From positions 3,847,501 through 3,911,500 of the forward strand of contig NZ_JAUETR010000001.1 of the NCBI RefSeq assembly GCF_032484785.1: DNA of 64,000 nt. Direction: 5' to 3'. The DNA comes from Bradyrhizobium sp. SZCCHNS1050. Its GTDB lineage: Bacteria > Pseudomonadota > Alphaproteobacteria > Rhizobiales > Xanthobacteraceae. The notes beneath the pieces are model-generated. The model made no database searches. It saw only the letters and a list, made by a program, of their open reading frames with translations, and was not told where the DNA came from. Positions 17,508-26,499 of the stretch are shown here, one piece after another (the stretch's first letter is position 1; each line of letters starts with the position of its first letter). A program made the position numbers and the translations under genes.

Positions 17508-18512
17508 ATGCGTCTGTCTTGCACGATTGTCATCGGCCTGATCATGGCGAGTGCACATCCATCGTTCGGGGAGTCCACAGCGTCCGAATGTGGGCCGGTT
17601 GCGTCTGCTCATCGCTGCACGTTGCCAATGCCGAGCTGCGCAGCCGGCGCTTCAACGGTTCACTACCACACGGCCGCTATCAACGGCGTGAACGTGTTCT
17701 ACCGGGAGGCTGGGCCGGCAGATGGGCCGGTCGCTCTCCTTTTGCATGGCTTTCCGACGTCGTCACATATGTTCCGCGATTTGATCCCGAAGCTGGCTCA
17801 CAGATACCATGTCATTGCGCCGGACTATCCTGGCTTCGGGCAGAGCGACGCTCCAGACCGCAGCCGGTTCTCGTATTCGTTTTCGAACTATGCCGAGATG
17901 ATCGATGCTTTGCTGGATCAACTCGGTGCAAAGCGCTACGCCATGTACGTCATGGATTACGGGGCGCCGGTCGGCTATCGGCTCGCTCTCAAACATCCTG
18001 AGCGTGTGACTGCCCTCATCGTTCAAAACGGCAACGCCTACGAAGAGGGTTTGCGAGACGCTTGGGATCCGATCAAGGCGTATTGGAAAGAAGGCACGGA
18101 GGAGCGGAGGAATGCGCTTTCGTTCCTCGTCTCGGCCCCGTCGACAAAATTCCTGTACACCGACGGCGTACGCGATCCGACCCGCATCAGTCCCGATAAT
18201 TGGGTCAATGACCAGGCACTCCTGGATCGTCCGGGCAACAAGGATATTCAGCTCGACCTGCTGTACGATCACGCGGCCAACGTCCCGCTCTATCCGGCCT
18301 TCCAGGCGTTTTTCCGCGAACGTAAACCTCCGACCCTGATCCTCTGGGGCAAGAATGACAAAGTCTTCGCTGAAGCAGGCGCGCACGCCTATCTGCGCGA
18401 TTTGCCAGCAGCCGAGCTGCACATGCTCGACACCGGCCACTTCGCACTCGAGGACCAAATCGACGTGATGGCGCCGTTGATCAACGACTTTCTCGACCGA
18501 GTCTACAATTGA
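17508..18512 (+). CDS. exported alpha/beta hydrolase (haloalkane dehalogenase/epoxide hydrolase-like)
   Basis: The protein is 334 residues with a Sec signal peptide ([20 protein letters not shown]) and a Cys-containing linker. The alpha/beta hydrolase core starts with the oxyanion motif [18 protein letters not shown] and YPGFGQSD. The nucleophile position reads [12 protein letters not shown], an Asp as in haloalkane dehalogenases and epoxide hydrolases, not the usual Ser. The acid follows [11 protein letters not shown] and the catalytic His lies in [10 protein letters not shown]. The nucleophile supports C-X or epoxide chemistry, but substrate is not predictable. It is exported to the periplasm, which is unusual for dehalogenases. 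It belongs to the plus-strand gene series of module 1. Confidence 0.82.
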   Translation: MRLSCTIVIGLIMASAHPSFGESTASECGPVASAHRCTLPMPSCAAGASTVHYHTAAINGVNVFYREAGPADGPVALLLHGFPTSSHMFRDLIPKLAHRYHVIAPDYPGFGQSDAPDRSRFSYSFSNYAEMIDALLDQLGAKRYAMYVMDYGAPVGYRLALKHPERVTALIVQNGNAYEEGLRDAWDPIKAYWKEGTEERRNALSFLVSAPSTKFLYTDGVRDPTRISPDNWVNDQALLDRPGNKDIQLDLLYDHAANVPLYPAFQAFFRERKPPTLILWGKNDKVFAEAGAHAYLRDLPAAELHMLDTGHFALEDQIDVMAPLINDFLDRVYN

Positions 18513-18588
18513 TACCGATGCAAGGCGATCGCACGACGCCGACGTTAGCTGATTGTTTATGCCGCCCCAGAAGACGAAAGGAAAACAT

Positions 18589-19341
18589 ATGAAGTACCTG
18601 GCACCTTTGCTGGCCCTCTCCGCGCTTGCCATGACGTCGACCTCCTCGGGAGCTCAGCAGCAGAAAGCGACATCCGTCGTCCTCGTCCATGGAGCGTTCG
18701 TCGATGGCTCAGGCTGGCAGGCGGTCTACGATCTTCTCAAGAAGGACGGCTATGAAGTATTGGTGGTCCAGAATCCCACCATCACACTCGAAGGCGACGT
18801 CGCCGCCACAGAAGCGGTGATCGCAGCAGCCAAGTATCCCGTCGTGCTCGTGGGGCACTCCTATGGCGGCATGGTGATCACGCAGGCGGGCGAAAATCCG
18901 AAGGTCAAAAGCTTGGCTTACATCGCAGCTTTTGCGCCGGACACGGGCGAATCGGCCGCATCGCTAAATTCGTGGCCAGCAGAGCCTGGCGAAACGAAGG
19001 CGCCGCTGCTGCCCCCGCAGAACGGCTATCTACTGGTCGATCCCGCGAAGTTCCCGACCTCCTTTGCAGCGGATTCCCCCGTGGCGCTCACCGAGTTCAT
19101 GGCGGTAGCGCAAGTGCCGTGGGGATTACAAGCCGTTGAAGCGAAGGTCACGAAGGTGGGCTGGAAGGCAAAGCCGAGCGTCTTCCTGATCCCGTCTCAG
19201 GATCGCATGATAACCCCGAGTTCGCAAAGAAAGATGGCCAAGCGAAGCGGTGCGCGAGTGGAAGAGATAAGCAGCAGCCATGCGGTGATGCTGTCTCATC
19301 CGCGGGAGGTCGCCGCGTTCATCGAGTCTGCCGACCGATGA
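18589..19341 (+). CDS. exported alpha/beta hydrolase, esterase-like (Ser nucleophile)
   Basis: The product is 250 residues from ATG 18589 behind AAAGGA; an upstream in-frame ATG at 18553 is less likely because the signal peptide (MKYLAPLLALSALAMTST) starts at the chosen one. Core motifs are VVLVHGAFVDGSGWQAVYDLL, the nucleophile elbow VVLVGHSYGGMVI, and a late His in SSSHAVMLSHP. This is the typical 'alpha/beta fold hydrolase' of about 240 residues related to plant methylesterases and hydroxynitrile lyases. The neighbouring hydrolase has an Asp nucleophile, so the two are not recent duplicates. It is the last plus-strand gene of module 1, ending before a hairpin and the convergent STAND gene. 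Confidence 0.82.
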   Translation: MKYLAPLLALSALAMTSTSSGAQQQKATSVVLVHGAFVDGSGWQAVYDLLKKDGYEVLVVQNPTITLEGDVAATEAVIAAAKYPVVLVGHSYGGMVITQAGENPKVKSLAYIAAFAPDTGESAASLNSWPAEPGETKAPLLPPQNGYLLVDPAKFPTSFAADSPVALTEFMAVAQVPWGLQAVEAKVTKVGWKAKPSVFLIPSQDRMITPSSQRKMAKRSGARVEEISSSHAVMLSHPREVAAFIESADR

Positions 19342-19370
19342 TCGAAGCGGAACAGATCATCTTTCGTTGT

Positions 19371-19397
19371 GACCCGCAGTGACTTCCGCTGCGGGTC
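19371..19397. terminator. hairpin between convergent hydrolase and STAND genes
   Basis: A perfect 9-bp stem (gacccgcag/ctgcgggtc) with a 9-base loop lies 30 bp after the hydrolase stop and about 120 bp beyond the convergent STAND gene stop. There is no clear T-tract, so it may be a bidirectional or Rho-assisted terminator. Confidence 0.5.
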
Positions 19398-19520
19398 GTC
19401 GATTGCAGGAGCACGCAGCTAGGCCGTCAAGTGAGCGGACGATCTCCGAAATCTTGCCAAGGGCGTCGGAAAACACTTGCCGGGTCCTGGCAGCTGAGCG
19501 CAGTTTCGTGCTGGTCTTTC

Positions 19521-22358
19521 CTACGATGTCATCTCGCGGGCTTGCCGCAGGAGGTGCGACGCTCTCACGAGATCCCGCGTAGCGAAACCCTCCCGGAACT
19601 GCCGATAGACGGGTGACAGAATGGAATTGGCCTTCTCTGGATAGCCAGCCTCGAGATGATGCGCCGCAAGTTCGCTGGCCGCGCGCAGTTCGAACGACAG
19701 CGCCTCGATGCTGCGGGCCTCGTCGATCGCGTCTAGGAGGAGACGGTGGGCGCGATCAGGCTGCCCAGAGGCGCGATGGATAAGGGCCTGGATTCGCATC
19801 AGCTCGGAGCGGCACCAGCGCTCATCCTGTTGGGCCTCATAGCGTGCCGCCACTGCGATCGCATCGCTCGCGTGGGCCAACTCTCCGCGAAGGAGATGTC
19901 GCTCGGCCGCGACACCCATCATCGCGGGAATTCGCATGACGAATCGTGTTTGAATGAGATCATCGATCGCCTGCCTGATCCCGAGTGTGGCGCCGGGATC
20001 GCCGCGGGAGTCTGCGAGGACGGCCGTGTAGAACCGCTGGATCGGCAGCCAGATTCCGATGGTTTCCTGCTCGAGAATGCCGCCGAGCTTTCGCGTGTAG
20101 CGTTCGAGGTCCGCAAGATTTCCGTTCAGAAGGGAGACCGGACAGCAGGCGAGCGCGAGCACGTTCGACTGCGACGCCAGGTGCCCCTCGGACAGCTCCG
20201 CCGCCTCGCGAGCAAGAGCTGCGGCGAGATCGGGCCGCCCGCTCACCCAGGCAAACCTCACCGTGTAATTGCGAATGCCGATCGAGCGGTCGACCTGGAA
20301 GCCAGCCATGCGCGAGCCCTTGCCGATCCCCGGGAATTGCGCTGCCAGCCGTTCGAGCGTCGCGAGACTGTCGGTCAGCGCTCCCGTGTGCGCCCGCGCC
20401 CAGGCCAAGGTCCGCTCGCCCTCGGGCGACAACGACCAGTCCTGGTGCTCATCGCAAAGCGCACGAAATTGCTCAAGTCGTTCGATCGCCGCGTGGATGC
20501 GTCCGACGTCCATCAAATAGACCGAGAGGCCAAGCAGGGCAAGCAGCTCCGAGCGGAGGTCGGAGGCCTTGCGCGAATACGCAACGGCCTTGATCCAATA
20601 TTCTTCGGTCTCCGGCGGAAACTGGCGCGCATACATCATGCTCCAGGCATACGGGATCGTGAGTTTCGCTTTGGTGAGATCGTCGATCTGCAGCGCCTCG
20701 GCATGGTCGAGCGCCACTTTCACCCGCGCCTGCGTATCCGAGATGAGCGAGGTCTCGAACCACAATGGGATCGTCAACATAGTGAGGCGGACGCCGAGCG
20801 CGGTATCGCCACCGTCCGCGAAGGCCCAGGCCAAGGCCGCCTGCACGTCGGCGAGCCGGCCGCGATAGGTCTTCGTCCAATCATCGCTGTCACGCCAGCC
20901 CCATTCGGTCTCCGACTGCTCGAACAGAGCCGCGATGCGCTCGGCGTGCCAGCGGCGCGCCTGCGGCTGCAAGCCGGCGTCCTGCAGGCGCTTTGCGGCA
21001 TATCGCCGCGTGCTGTCGAGCAGGCGGTAGCGAAGATTGGCGCCCTCGACTTGGGCTGTCAGCAACGACTTGATAACGAGACCGCCAAGGCCGATGGTCA
21101 CATCGATGGGGGACAGGCCTCGTGGCGCCGCAATGGCGATCACGTCTTCCAGGTCGAACGCGTCGGCGAACACGGAGATCAGGCGGAACACCTCCACCTC
21201 GTGTGGCGACAGCAGGCCGTAGCTCCAGTCGATGGCCGCGAGCAGCGTGTCGTGGCGGCCCGGCGTCTTGGTGGTATCGTCGGCATGAAAGCCGAGATAA
21301 TCGCTCAGCCGCGCGGCCAGCTCCTGCACGGGATGATAATCGAGCTCGCCCGCCAGCAGCTCGATGGCGAGCGGAAGCCCGTCCACCGAGCGGCAGATCT
21401 GACTGACCGCATCGCGATCGGCTTCGATGATCTGATAGCCGGTCCATTCCGAGGCCCTGCGCGCAAACAGCTCGACGGCGGGAAATTTTAGGAGCTCGTC
21501 GAGCGTGGACAGGTCGTGCGCTGGAAAGGCGAGCGGATCCAGCCACATCACGTGCTCGCCGGGGACGCGCAGCGGCTCGCGGCTCGTCGCCAGGAGTCTG
21601 GACCGCCCCGGCTGACGCGCAAAGCTGCGCGCGAAGATGGCCACGGCGGGCAGCACGTGCTCGCAATTGTCGAGCAGCACCAGCATCGCCCTGTCCTTGA
21701 GATGGGCGACGGCGGCGTTGAGGGGGTCGCCCATGTCGCCGCGAAGTCCGAGCGCTGCGACGAAGGCCGAGGGCAGCAGCGCGGGATCATCGATCCTGGC
21801 GAGATCGACGAAACAGACGCCGTCGGGATAGTGGCCTTCCAGGCTGTGCGCCGCGGAGATGGCGATGGTGGTCTTGCCGACACCGGCGGGTCCGATCACC
21901 GTGACCTGGGGATGCGTCTGCAGCAGCTCGATCAGGCGGGCGATCTCGCGCTCGCGGGCGATGACGTCCTCCAGCACCGGCAGACGGCTCGGGCGTGCCG
22001 CGACGGGGGCGGCAGCGACTTCGGCGGTAGCAGCGTCAGTTCTCTGCACCTGCGCCACAAAACGATAGCCACGCCGGGCGACGGTTGCGATATAGGTCGA
22101 TTGCTCCTGCGTGTCGCCGAGCGAGCGACGCAGGCTATGCATGTTGACCTTGAGATTGCTCTCGTGGACGAACGTGCCAGGCCATGCATAGGCCATGAGC
22201 TCGTCCTTCGAGATCAGTTCGTTGCTGCGCTCGACGAGGAGGTGCAGCAGTTCGAATGCTCTCCCGCCGAGTTTGACGGTGGCGCCGTCACGCGTGAGCA
22301 GTTGCCGCTCCGGAAGCAGCCGGAACGGTCCGAACGAATACACGACCTTCTGACGCAT
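19521..22358 (-). CDS. winged-helix/NB-ARC (STAND) transcriptional regulator, copy 2
   Basis: The product is 945 residues from ATG 22356-22358 (MRQKVVYSFGPFRLLPERQL), preceded by AAAGGAG; an ATG at 22412 is in frame but lacks such a site. Domain order equals copy 1: OmpR-like winged helix (KLGGRAFELLHLLVERSNEL, SLGDTQEQSTYIATVARRGY), an Ala/Pro linker, NB-ARC ATPase with Walker A GPAGVGKTTIAISAA near 159 and Walker B AMLVLLDNCEHVLP near 228, LLATSREPL, then a long helical-repeat C-terminus. It differs from copy 1 mostly in the C-terminal sensor part, suggesting a different signal. It is adjacent, in the same direction, to the ABM, VOC and AKR genes, so it may be co-transcribed with them and regulate them. 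Confidence 0.86.
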   Translation of the reverse strand: MRQKVVYSFGPFRLLPERQLLTRDGATVKLGGRAFELLHLLVERSNELISKDELMAYAWPGTFVHESNLKVNMHSLRRSLGDTQEQSTYIATVARRGYRFVAQVQRTDAATAEVAAAPVAARPSRLPVLEDVIAREREIARLIELLQTHPQVTVIGPAGVGKTTIAISAAHSLEGHYPDGVCFVDLARIDDPALLPSAFVAALGLRGDMGDPLNAAVAHLKDRAMLVLLDNCEHVLPAVAIFARSFARQPGRSRLLATSREPLRVPGEHVMWLDPLAFPAHDLSTLDELLKFPAVELFARRASEWTGYQIIEADRDAVSQICRSVDGLPLAIELLAGELDYHPVQELAARLSDYLGFHADDTTKTPGRHDTLLAAIDWSYGLLSPHEVEVFRLISVFADAFDLEDVIAIAAPRGLSPIDVTIGLGGLVIKSLLTAQVEGANLRYRLLDSTRRYAAKRLQDAGLQPQARRWHAERIAALFEQSETEWGWRDSDDWTKTYRGRLADVQAALAWAFADGGDTALGVRLTMLTIPLWFETSLISDTQARVKVALDHAEALQIDDLTKAKLTIPYAWSMMYARQFPPETEEYWIKAVAYSRKASDLRSELLALLGLSVYLMDVGRIHAAIERLEQFRALCDEHQDWSLSPEGERTLAWARAHTGALTDSLATLERLAAQFPGIGKGSRMAGFQVDRSIGIRNYTVRFAWVSGRPDLAAALAREAAELSEGHLASQSNVLALACCPVSLLNGNLADLERYTRKLGGILEQETIGIWLPIQRFYTAVLADSRGDPGATLGIRQAIDDLIQTRFVMRIPAMMGVAAERHLLRGELAHASDAIAVAARYEAQQDERWCRSELMRIQALIHRASGQPDRAHRLLLDAIDEARSIEALSFELRAASELAAHHLEAGYPEKANSILSPVYRQFREGFATRDLVRASHLLRQAREMTS

Positions 22359-22560
22359 GAGCTCCTTTGAGGTCGAACCTTGGATCGAGGCTCGCGGCCT
22401 CCGTTCGACCATCTATCAATTGAGCCGGTTATGCGCCAGTCGCGGCCGCCCTGGAGGCCGTCGGCTGGTTCGACGTGACGTCCGTCTCGTACAATGGAAC
22501 CTCAGGCGATACAGGCGGCTGCCTTGCTTTGCCAAAGCTCGCCTTTCGCCGGGAATTCGA

Positions 22561-22983
22561 TCATTGCCGCGGCGCGGCTAAAACCGTCATCCGCATGACA
22601 TCGACGCCGCCATCGGCAAGCTCCGGCAGCTTGGCGAACCACGCCTTGACATAGGGCATGGCATTGTGGGCATCGAAATCGGCCTGGCTGGCAAAGACCT
22701 CGTAGAAGACGAAATGTCCCGGCTTGGCACGATCCTCCTGAAGGAAGTACACGAGGTTCTTCGGGTCGCCGCGGACCAGATCGATCAAGGGCAGGGTGGC
22801 CGCTCTCAATGCATCCTCCTTGCCTGGCTTTGCCCGCACCTGCGCCACCACGGAGTAGGCGCCGTTCGGAATGGCCGCATAGCTCGGCGACGAGGTCTGC
22901 TGGGCGGAAGCGGCCGAGCCCGTGAGCGTCGATGCAGCGACGAGGAGGGCAGTGAATAGCTGAGCGTGCAAGTAATTTGGCAT
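22561..22983 (-). CDS. exported ABM-domain (putative quinol monooxygenase) protein
   Basis: The product is 140 residues from ATG 22981-22983 after AAAAGGA. The signal peptide (LFTALLVAASTLTGSAASAQ) is followed by one ABM domain: YSVVAQVRAKPGKEDALRAA, NLVYFLQEDRAKPGHFVFYE, SQADFDAHNAMPYVKAWF. This fits the putative quinol monooxygenase family but is exported, which is uncommon. It lies between the VOC gene and the STAND regulator on the same strand. A periplasmic enzyme acting on quinone-like or aromatic compounds is a reasonable inference. Confidence 0.8.
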   Translation of the reverse strand: MPNYLHAQLFTALLVAASTLTGSAASAQQTSSPSYAAIPNGAYSVVAQVRAKPGKEDALRAATLPLIDLVRGDPKNLVYFLQEDRAKPGHFVFYEVFASQADFDAHNAMPYVKAWFAKLPELADGGVDVMRMTVLAAPRQ

Positions 22984-23083
22984 CGAATGTCCTTTTCGCG
23001 TGGGATGTCCGCGATGAGCCGGTGCAGGCCGAACGGCCGTCGAACGCACCAGCAACCGGGTGGCTGCTGGTGCCTTTGGCGGA

Positions 23084-23935
23084 TCAGCGCGTGATGGTCT
23101 GCTGGCGCTTGGCGAGCGCCTCGCTGAATCGCTGCTTGACCGGGCCGAGCGCCTTGACGAATTCGAGCTGCTCGCCCTCCGGTCCCTTGCAATAGATCAG
23201 CTCCCAGCCGTTCGACGGCTCCTCGGTCACCCGGTTGGTGTTGGCGCTGCGCGGCGCGGCCTTGCGCTCGGCCTCGGTCCGCACCCGCACGGTGCGGTTG
23301 GCCCTGACCTGCGTCATGCCGCGCTTGGCGGATTCTGCCTCGAGGTCGGCGATGAACTTGTTGAAGTCGACCTCGTCACGCACGTAGAAGCAGATGTGCA
23401 TCATGCGCGGGAAGGCGGGGCTCATGTGCTGCACCGGCTCGGCGAAGCTGACGGCGCTGCCCATCGGCTGGTCGGACTCGCGATACTGCAACAGTTCCAG
23501 CACCATGTTGTCGAACTGGATGAAACGGACGTCGAGCCGCTGGGCGCCGCTGCGCAGGTCCGGAACGCCGATCGTCCGCGGATTGACGCTACGGCTGTTC
23601 GCCTCGATCTCCTGATCGGCGAGCAGGGTGTTCTGCACGCCGTCGCCCTGGAAATCGCCGTGGCGAAAGACCTCCGTGCCGCCGAGAACCTGGGTGTAGA
23701 ACTCGTAGGCGCGCTCCATGTTCTGGACCGTCAGGCCGAAATGCTGCACGCCCTGCAGCCGCGCGCCCAGCGGAGCATCGTCCCGCGCACCGTCTGACGC
23801 GCCGGCGCCTTGAGCGGCGGTGGTGCTGACCGCAGCAACACTGCTCGCTGCAAGTCCGGTGATCACAGCAGCGCTGGCGGCACGAAGCATGGTCCGGCGT
23901 TCAATGTCGGCGGCATCGTTCAAATCGTTGGTCAT
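23084..23935 (-). CDS. exported VOC-superfamily (glyoxalase/dioxygenase fold) protein with Tat-like signal
   Basis: The product is 283 residues from ATG 23933-23935, seven bases after AGGAG. It begins with a twin-arginine-like signal (IERRTMLRAASAAVITGLAA), followed by a VOC domain: RLQGVQHFGLTVQNMERAYEFYTQ with a metal-ligand-type His, VLELLQYRES, and late MMHICFYVRDEVDFNKFI and GEQLEFVKAL with a Glu ligand. The pattern is of glyoxalase/bleomycin-resistance/extradiol-dioxygenase folds. Tat export would fit a metalloprotein folded before export. It lies between the ABM gene and the AKR gene. The chemistry cannot be assigned. Confidence 0.8.
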   Translation of the reverse strand: MTNDLNDAADIERRTMLRAASAAVITGLAASSVAAVSTTAAQGAGASDGARDDAPLGARLQGVQHFGLTVQNMERAYEFYTQVLGGTEVFRHGDFQGDGVQNTLLADQEIEANSRSVNPRTIGVPDLRSGAQRLDVRFIQFDNMVLELLQYRESDQPMGSAVSFAEPVQHMSPAFPRMMHICFYVRDEVDFNKFIADLEAESAKRGMTQVRANRTVRVRTEAERKAAPRSANTNRVTEEPSNGWELIYCKGPEGEQLEFVKALGPVKQRFSEALAKRQQTITR

Positions 23936-24029
23936 CTGCAATCTCCTGGCTGTCAACGGGCTGTGTTGCGGCCGTGTGGGCGAGAGTGGGGGGCCGGCCG
24001 CAGATCAATGCCCCCAACTCGGAAGCTGG

Positions 24030-25043
24030 TTAGTTCGTCTCCGGGAGCGGAGCATCCGGATGGATGAGGCAGGCGGCGCGCAGCTCGCTCCAGAACTCGG
24101 TAGGAATGACTTCCGCGAGCGCGGCATGATCGGCCGCGATACGGTCGGGGCGGCTTGCTCCGGGAATGACAGCCGCAACGGCGGGATTAGCGAGCGCGAA
24201 CTGCAGGCCGGCCGCCTTCATGCTGATGCGATGGCGATCGGCGATGGCCTTGATCCGTGCCACCTTCTCGATGATCTCAGCTGGAGCCGGCGCGTATTCG
24301 AAGTTCGGACCGCCAACGAGCGCCCCGGAACTATAGGGGCCGCCGACGATGAGTCCGAGCTCGTGCTCGGCCACCATCGGCATCAGCCGCTGCAACGCCT
24401 GGGTATGGTCGAGCAGCGTGTAGCGGCCCGCCAGCAGGCAGCCATTGGGGCGGGGCGCATCGAGGGCGAGCAGCAGTTCGATCGGCTCGACCCGGTTGAC
24501 GCCGAGCCCCCATGCCCTGATCACGCCCTCGTCGCGCAGCCGGTCGAGCGCCTTGAACGCCCCTTTGCGCGCGGTATCGAACACGCCGAGCCAATCGTCG
24601 CCGTAGAAGTCCTGCGCGACGTCGTGAACGAAGACGATATCGATACGGTCGAGGCGCAGCCGCTTCAGGCTGTCCTCGATCGAGCGCAGCGTTGCGTCGG
24701 CCGAGTAGTCGTTGACGATCCTGTTCGGACGTCCATGCTTGAACACGCCGCCCTTCTCGCCGAGGTCACGCGCGTTCACGTCCTCGATCTCGTCGAGGAT
24801 CAGACGGCCCACCTTGGTGCTGATGACATAGTCGGCCCGCGGTCGCCCAGCGAGCGCCGTGCCGAGGCGCAACTCGGCGAGGCCAGCGCCGTAGAACGGC
24901 GCGGTGTCGAAATAGCGGATGCCGCTGTCCCATGCGGCGCTCACCGTGGCCAGCGCTTCGTCTTCGGGAATGTCGCGGAACATGTTGCCGAGCGGTGCGG
25001 CGCCGAAGCCCAGTTTGCCGGGCAGGATGGTCTTGAGTGACAT
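24030..25043 (-). CDS. aldo/keto reductase (L-fucose/D-threo-aldose dehydrogenase-like)
   Basis: This 337-residue cytoplasmic NAD(P)-dependent oxidoreductase has the (beta/alpha)8 family motifs: GFGAAPLGNMF, the catalytic Asp/Tyr segment RYFDTAPFYGAGLAE, catalytic Lys in YVISTKVGRL, His in RIDIVFVHDV, and cofactor-binding GLQFALANPAVAAVIPGASR near the C-terminus. The long insertion RDLGEKGGVFKHGRP is typical of the D-threo-aldose 1-dehydrogenase/L-fucose dehydrogenase/pyridoxal dehydrogenase branch. It is divergent from the AraC regulator, with 361 bp between them, and a decayed copy sits in module 1. A role in aldehyde or lactol oxidation, coupled to the other enzymes, is inferred. Confidence 0.88.
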   Translation of the reverse strand: MSLKTILPGKLGFGAAPLGNMFRDIPEDEALATVSAAWDSGIRYFDTAPFYGAGLAELRLGTALAGRPRADYVISTKVGRLILDEIEDVNARDLGEKGGVFKHGRPNRIVNDYSADATLRSIEDSLKRLRLDRIDIVFVHDVAQDFYGDDWLGVFDTARKGAFKALDRLRDEGVIRAWGLGVNRVEPIELLLALDAPRPNGCLLAGRYTLLDHTQALQRLMPMVAEHELGLIVGGPYSSGALVGGPNFEYAPAPAEIIEKVARIKAIADRHRISMKAAGLQFALANPAVAAVIPGASRPDRIAADHAALAEVIPTEFWSELRAACLIHPDAPLPETN

Positions 25044-25404
25044 GCTCTCGTCTCCTTAGATTCCGGGCGACGCCGGCATGCGGCAAGGGGATTGACTGAG
25101 ACGCACGATGACCTCCGATCGCGATTGTGGACGTGGCTGATTGGCTCAGCCTTCACTACGGCGGATTGGCGCGGACATATTTTCGGATTCTGCGCGATGA
25201 CGGACCGATCTTGCTGATTGCAGCGCAGTTTCAACAATCGTCCGAGAAGAATGGGGTCGTCAGGAAGCCTTTGTGCTTATTGCGATTTACCTCTTTTAAC
25301 CGCGCGCCCGCTGGACTTTGCCGGCGCTGTCGCGAACAAGTGGCAAGTCAATGCAGACGACCGGCAGCGTTAGTCGGGATACCTCAGACCGAGCGGAGGC
25401 CACG
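25044..25404. promoter_or_regulatory. divergent promoter region between AKR and AraC genes
   Basis: This 361-bp gene-free segment serves both divergent genes. Parts of it, including 25175-25230 and 25290-25325, are conserved in the relic region of module 1, suggesting maintained control elements. No precise -35/-10 or operator could be assigned by eye. Confidence 0.5.
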
Positions 25405-26340
25405 ATGCCGCTCCCTACGCATGGGGATGAGAAATATCGGAACAGTGAGAAGCTCGCGGAAGCCAAGGATTGGCAACACCTCGGCATCGAGCATCGCAAG
25501 TTCGAGGCCGGTCGTCAGGAGACGCCCGTTCCGATCTGCAACGAACTCGTGCTGCTGCTTGCAGGTGGAGGCATCGTCTCGCGCACCGGCAATGGCGAAG
25601 CACAGACGAGTCTCGCCCGGCCGGGCATGACCTATCTCGTTCCGGTCGGCACGCAGGAGAGCCGTCTCGAGTTGTCGGACCGGATGGAGTGCCTGCATCT
25701 CTATCTTCCTCCAGCCCTCATTGATCACAGTGCGCTTGCCGATTTCGATGTCGATCCGGACAAGGTCGAGATCGTCTATGCCGACGGCCTCGCGGACCAA
25801 GTGATCTTCCAGATCTGCTCGCCGCTGCGCGATTTGTTGTATCGGCCGCGCCAGCCGACCGACGCGCTGTTTGTCGAGGGCATCCAGACTGCGCTTGCGG
25901 CCCATCTCATCGGCTGTTACACGATCGATCGCTGGCGGCCGCCCGAGAGATCGCCTTCGCTCGATCCGCGACGGCTGCAACGTGTGATCGACTTCATCGA
26001 AGCTTCGCTTGGCACCGATATCCGGCTCGACGAGCTTGCCGCGCAGGCCTGTCTCAGCCCGTTCCATTTCTCGCGCCTGTTTCGCGAGGCGACCGGCCTA
26101 TCGCCGCATCGCTACGTCACCGATCGCCGAGTCCAGGCGGCGCGGCATGAGCTGGCGCACAACGACGCACCGCTGGTCCAGATCGCGCTCGACTTCGGCT
26201 TCGGATCGCAAGCCAATTTCACGCGCGTCTTTCGCAAGGCCACCGGCTTGACGCCCGGACAATATCGCGAGTTGTGCTGCGGCTCCTCGCTAGCGAAGTC
26301 GGGTCGTCGCGCACTCGATCGGCGCACAGATTGTCCATAA
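25405..26340 (+). CDS. AraC-family transcriptional regulator
   Basis: The product is 311 residues from ATG 25405 (MPLPTHGDEKYRNSEKLAEA), five bases after GGAGG. The N-terminal ~190 residues form a cupin-like sensor (NELVLLLAGGGIVSRTGNGE, TYLVPVGTQESRLEL). The C-terminal ~100 residues hold the double helix-turn-helix: LDELAAQACLSPFHFSRLFR, then ATGLSPHRYVTDRRVQAARH, and second helix IALDFGFGSQANFTRVFRKA followed by TGLTPGQYRE. It is divergent from the AKR gene and immediately upstream of the molybdenum-oxidoreductase operon, so it likely controls both. It is the intact parent-type copy of the pseudogene in module 1. Confidence 0.92.
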   Translation: MPLPTHGDEKYRNSEKLAEAKDWQHLGIEHRKFEAGRQETPVPICNELVLLLAGGGIVSRTGNGEAQTSLARPGMTYLVPVGTQESRLELSDRMECLHLYLPPALIDHSALADFDVDPDKVEIVYADGLADQVIFQICSPLRDLLYRPRQPTDALFVEGIQTALAAHLIGCYTIDRWRPPERSPSLDPRRLQRVIDFIEASLGTDIRLDELAAQACLSPFHFSRLFREATGLSPHRYVTDRRVQAARHELAHNDAPLVQIALDFGFGSQANFTRVFRKATGLTPGQYRELCCGSSLAKSGRRALDRRTDCP

Positions 26341-26342
26341 TA

Positions 26343-26361
26343 CCGCAGGATTTGCCAATAC
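26343..26361. promoter_or_regulatory. 19-bp motif shared with the AraC pseudogene locus (copy 2)
   Basis: ccgcaggatttgccaatac lies just after the AraC stop and 139 bp before the oxidoreductase start. It matches 16212-16230 in 17 of 19 positions. The surrounding sequence is also related, so it may be conserved by common descent, by function, or both. Confidence 0.4.
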
Positions 26362-26499
26362 CGTCGCGTCCCCATGCGGCAGACTACATGCGTCAGCTTC
26401 GCCGAACTAACTGCCGGCCGCATCCCAATGCGGCTGCTTCTGTAACCGTCGGCTTCAGATCGCAAGTGCGGCAGGCATCTGAGAGGAGGAGTCATCGAC

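Noticed and set aside
19746..21491. 581-codon frame antisense to STAND copy 2
   Set aside because: Shadow of the regulator gene; no motif or ribosome site.
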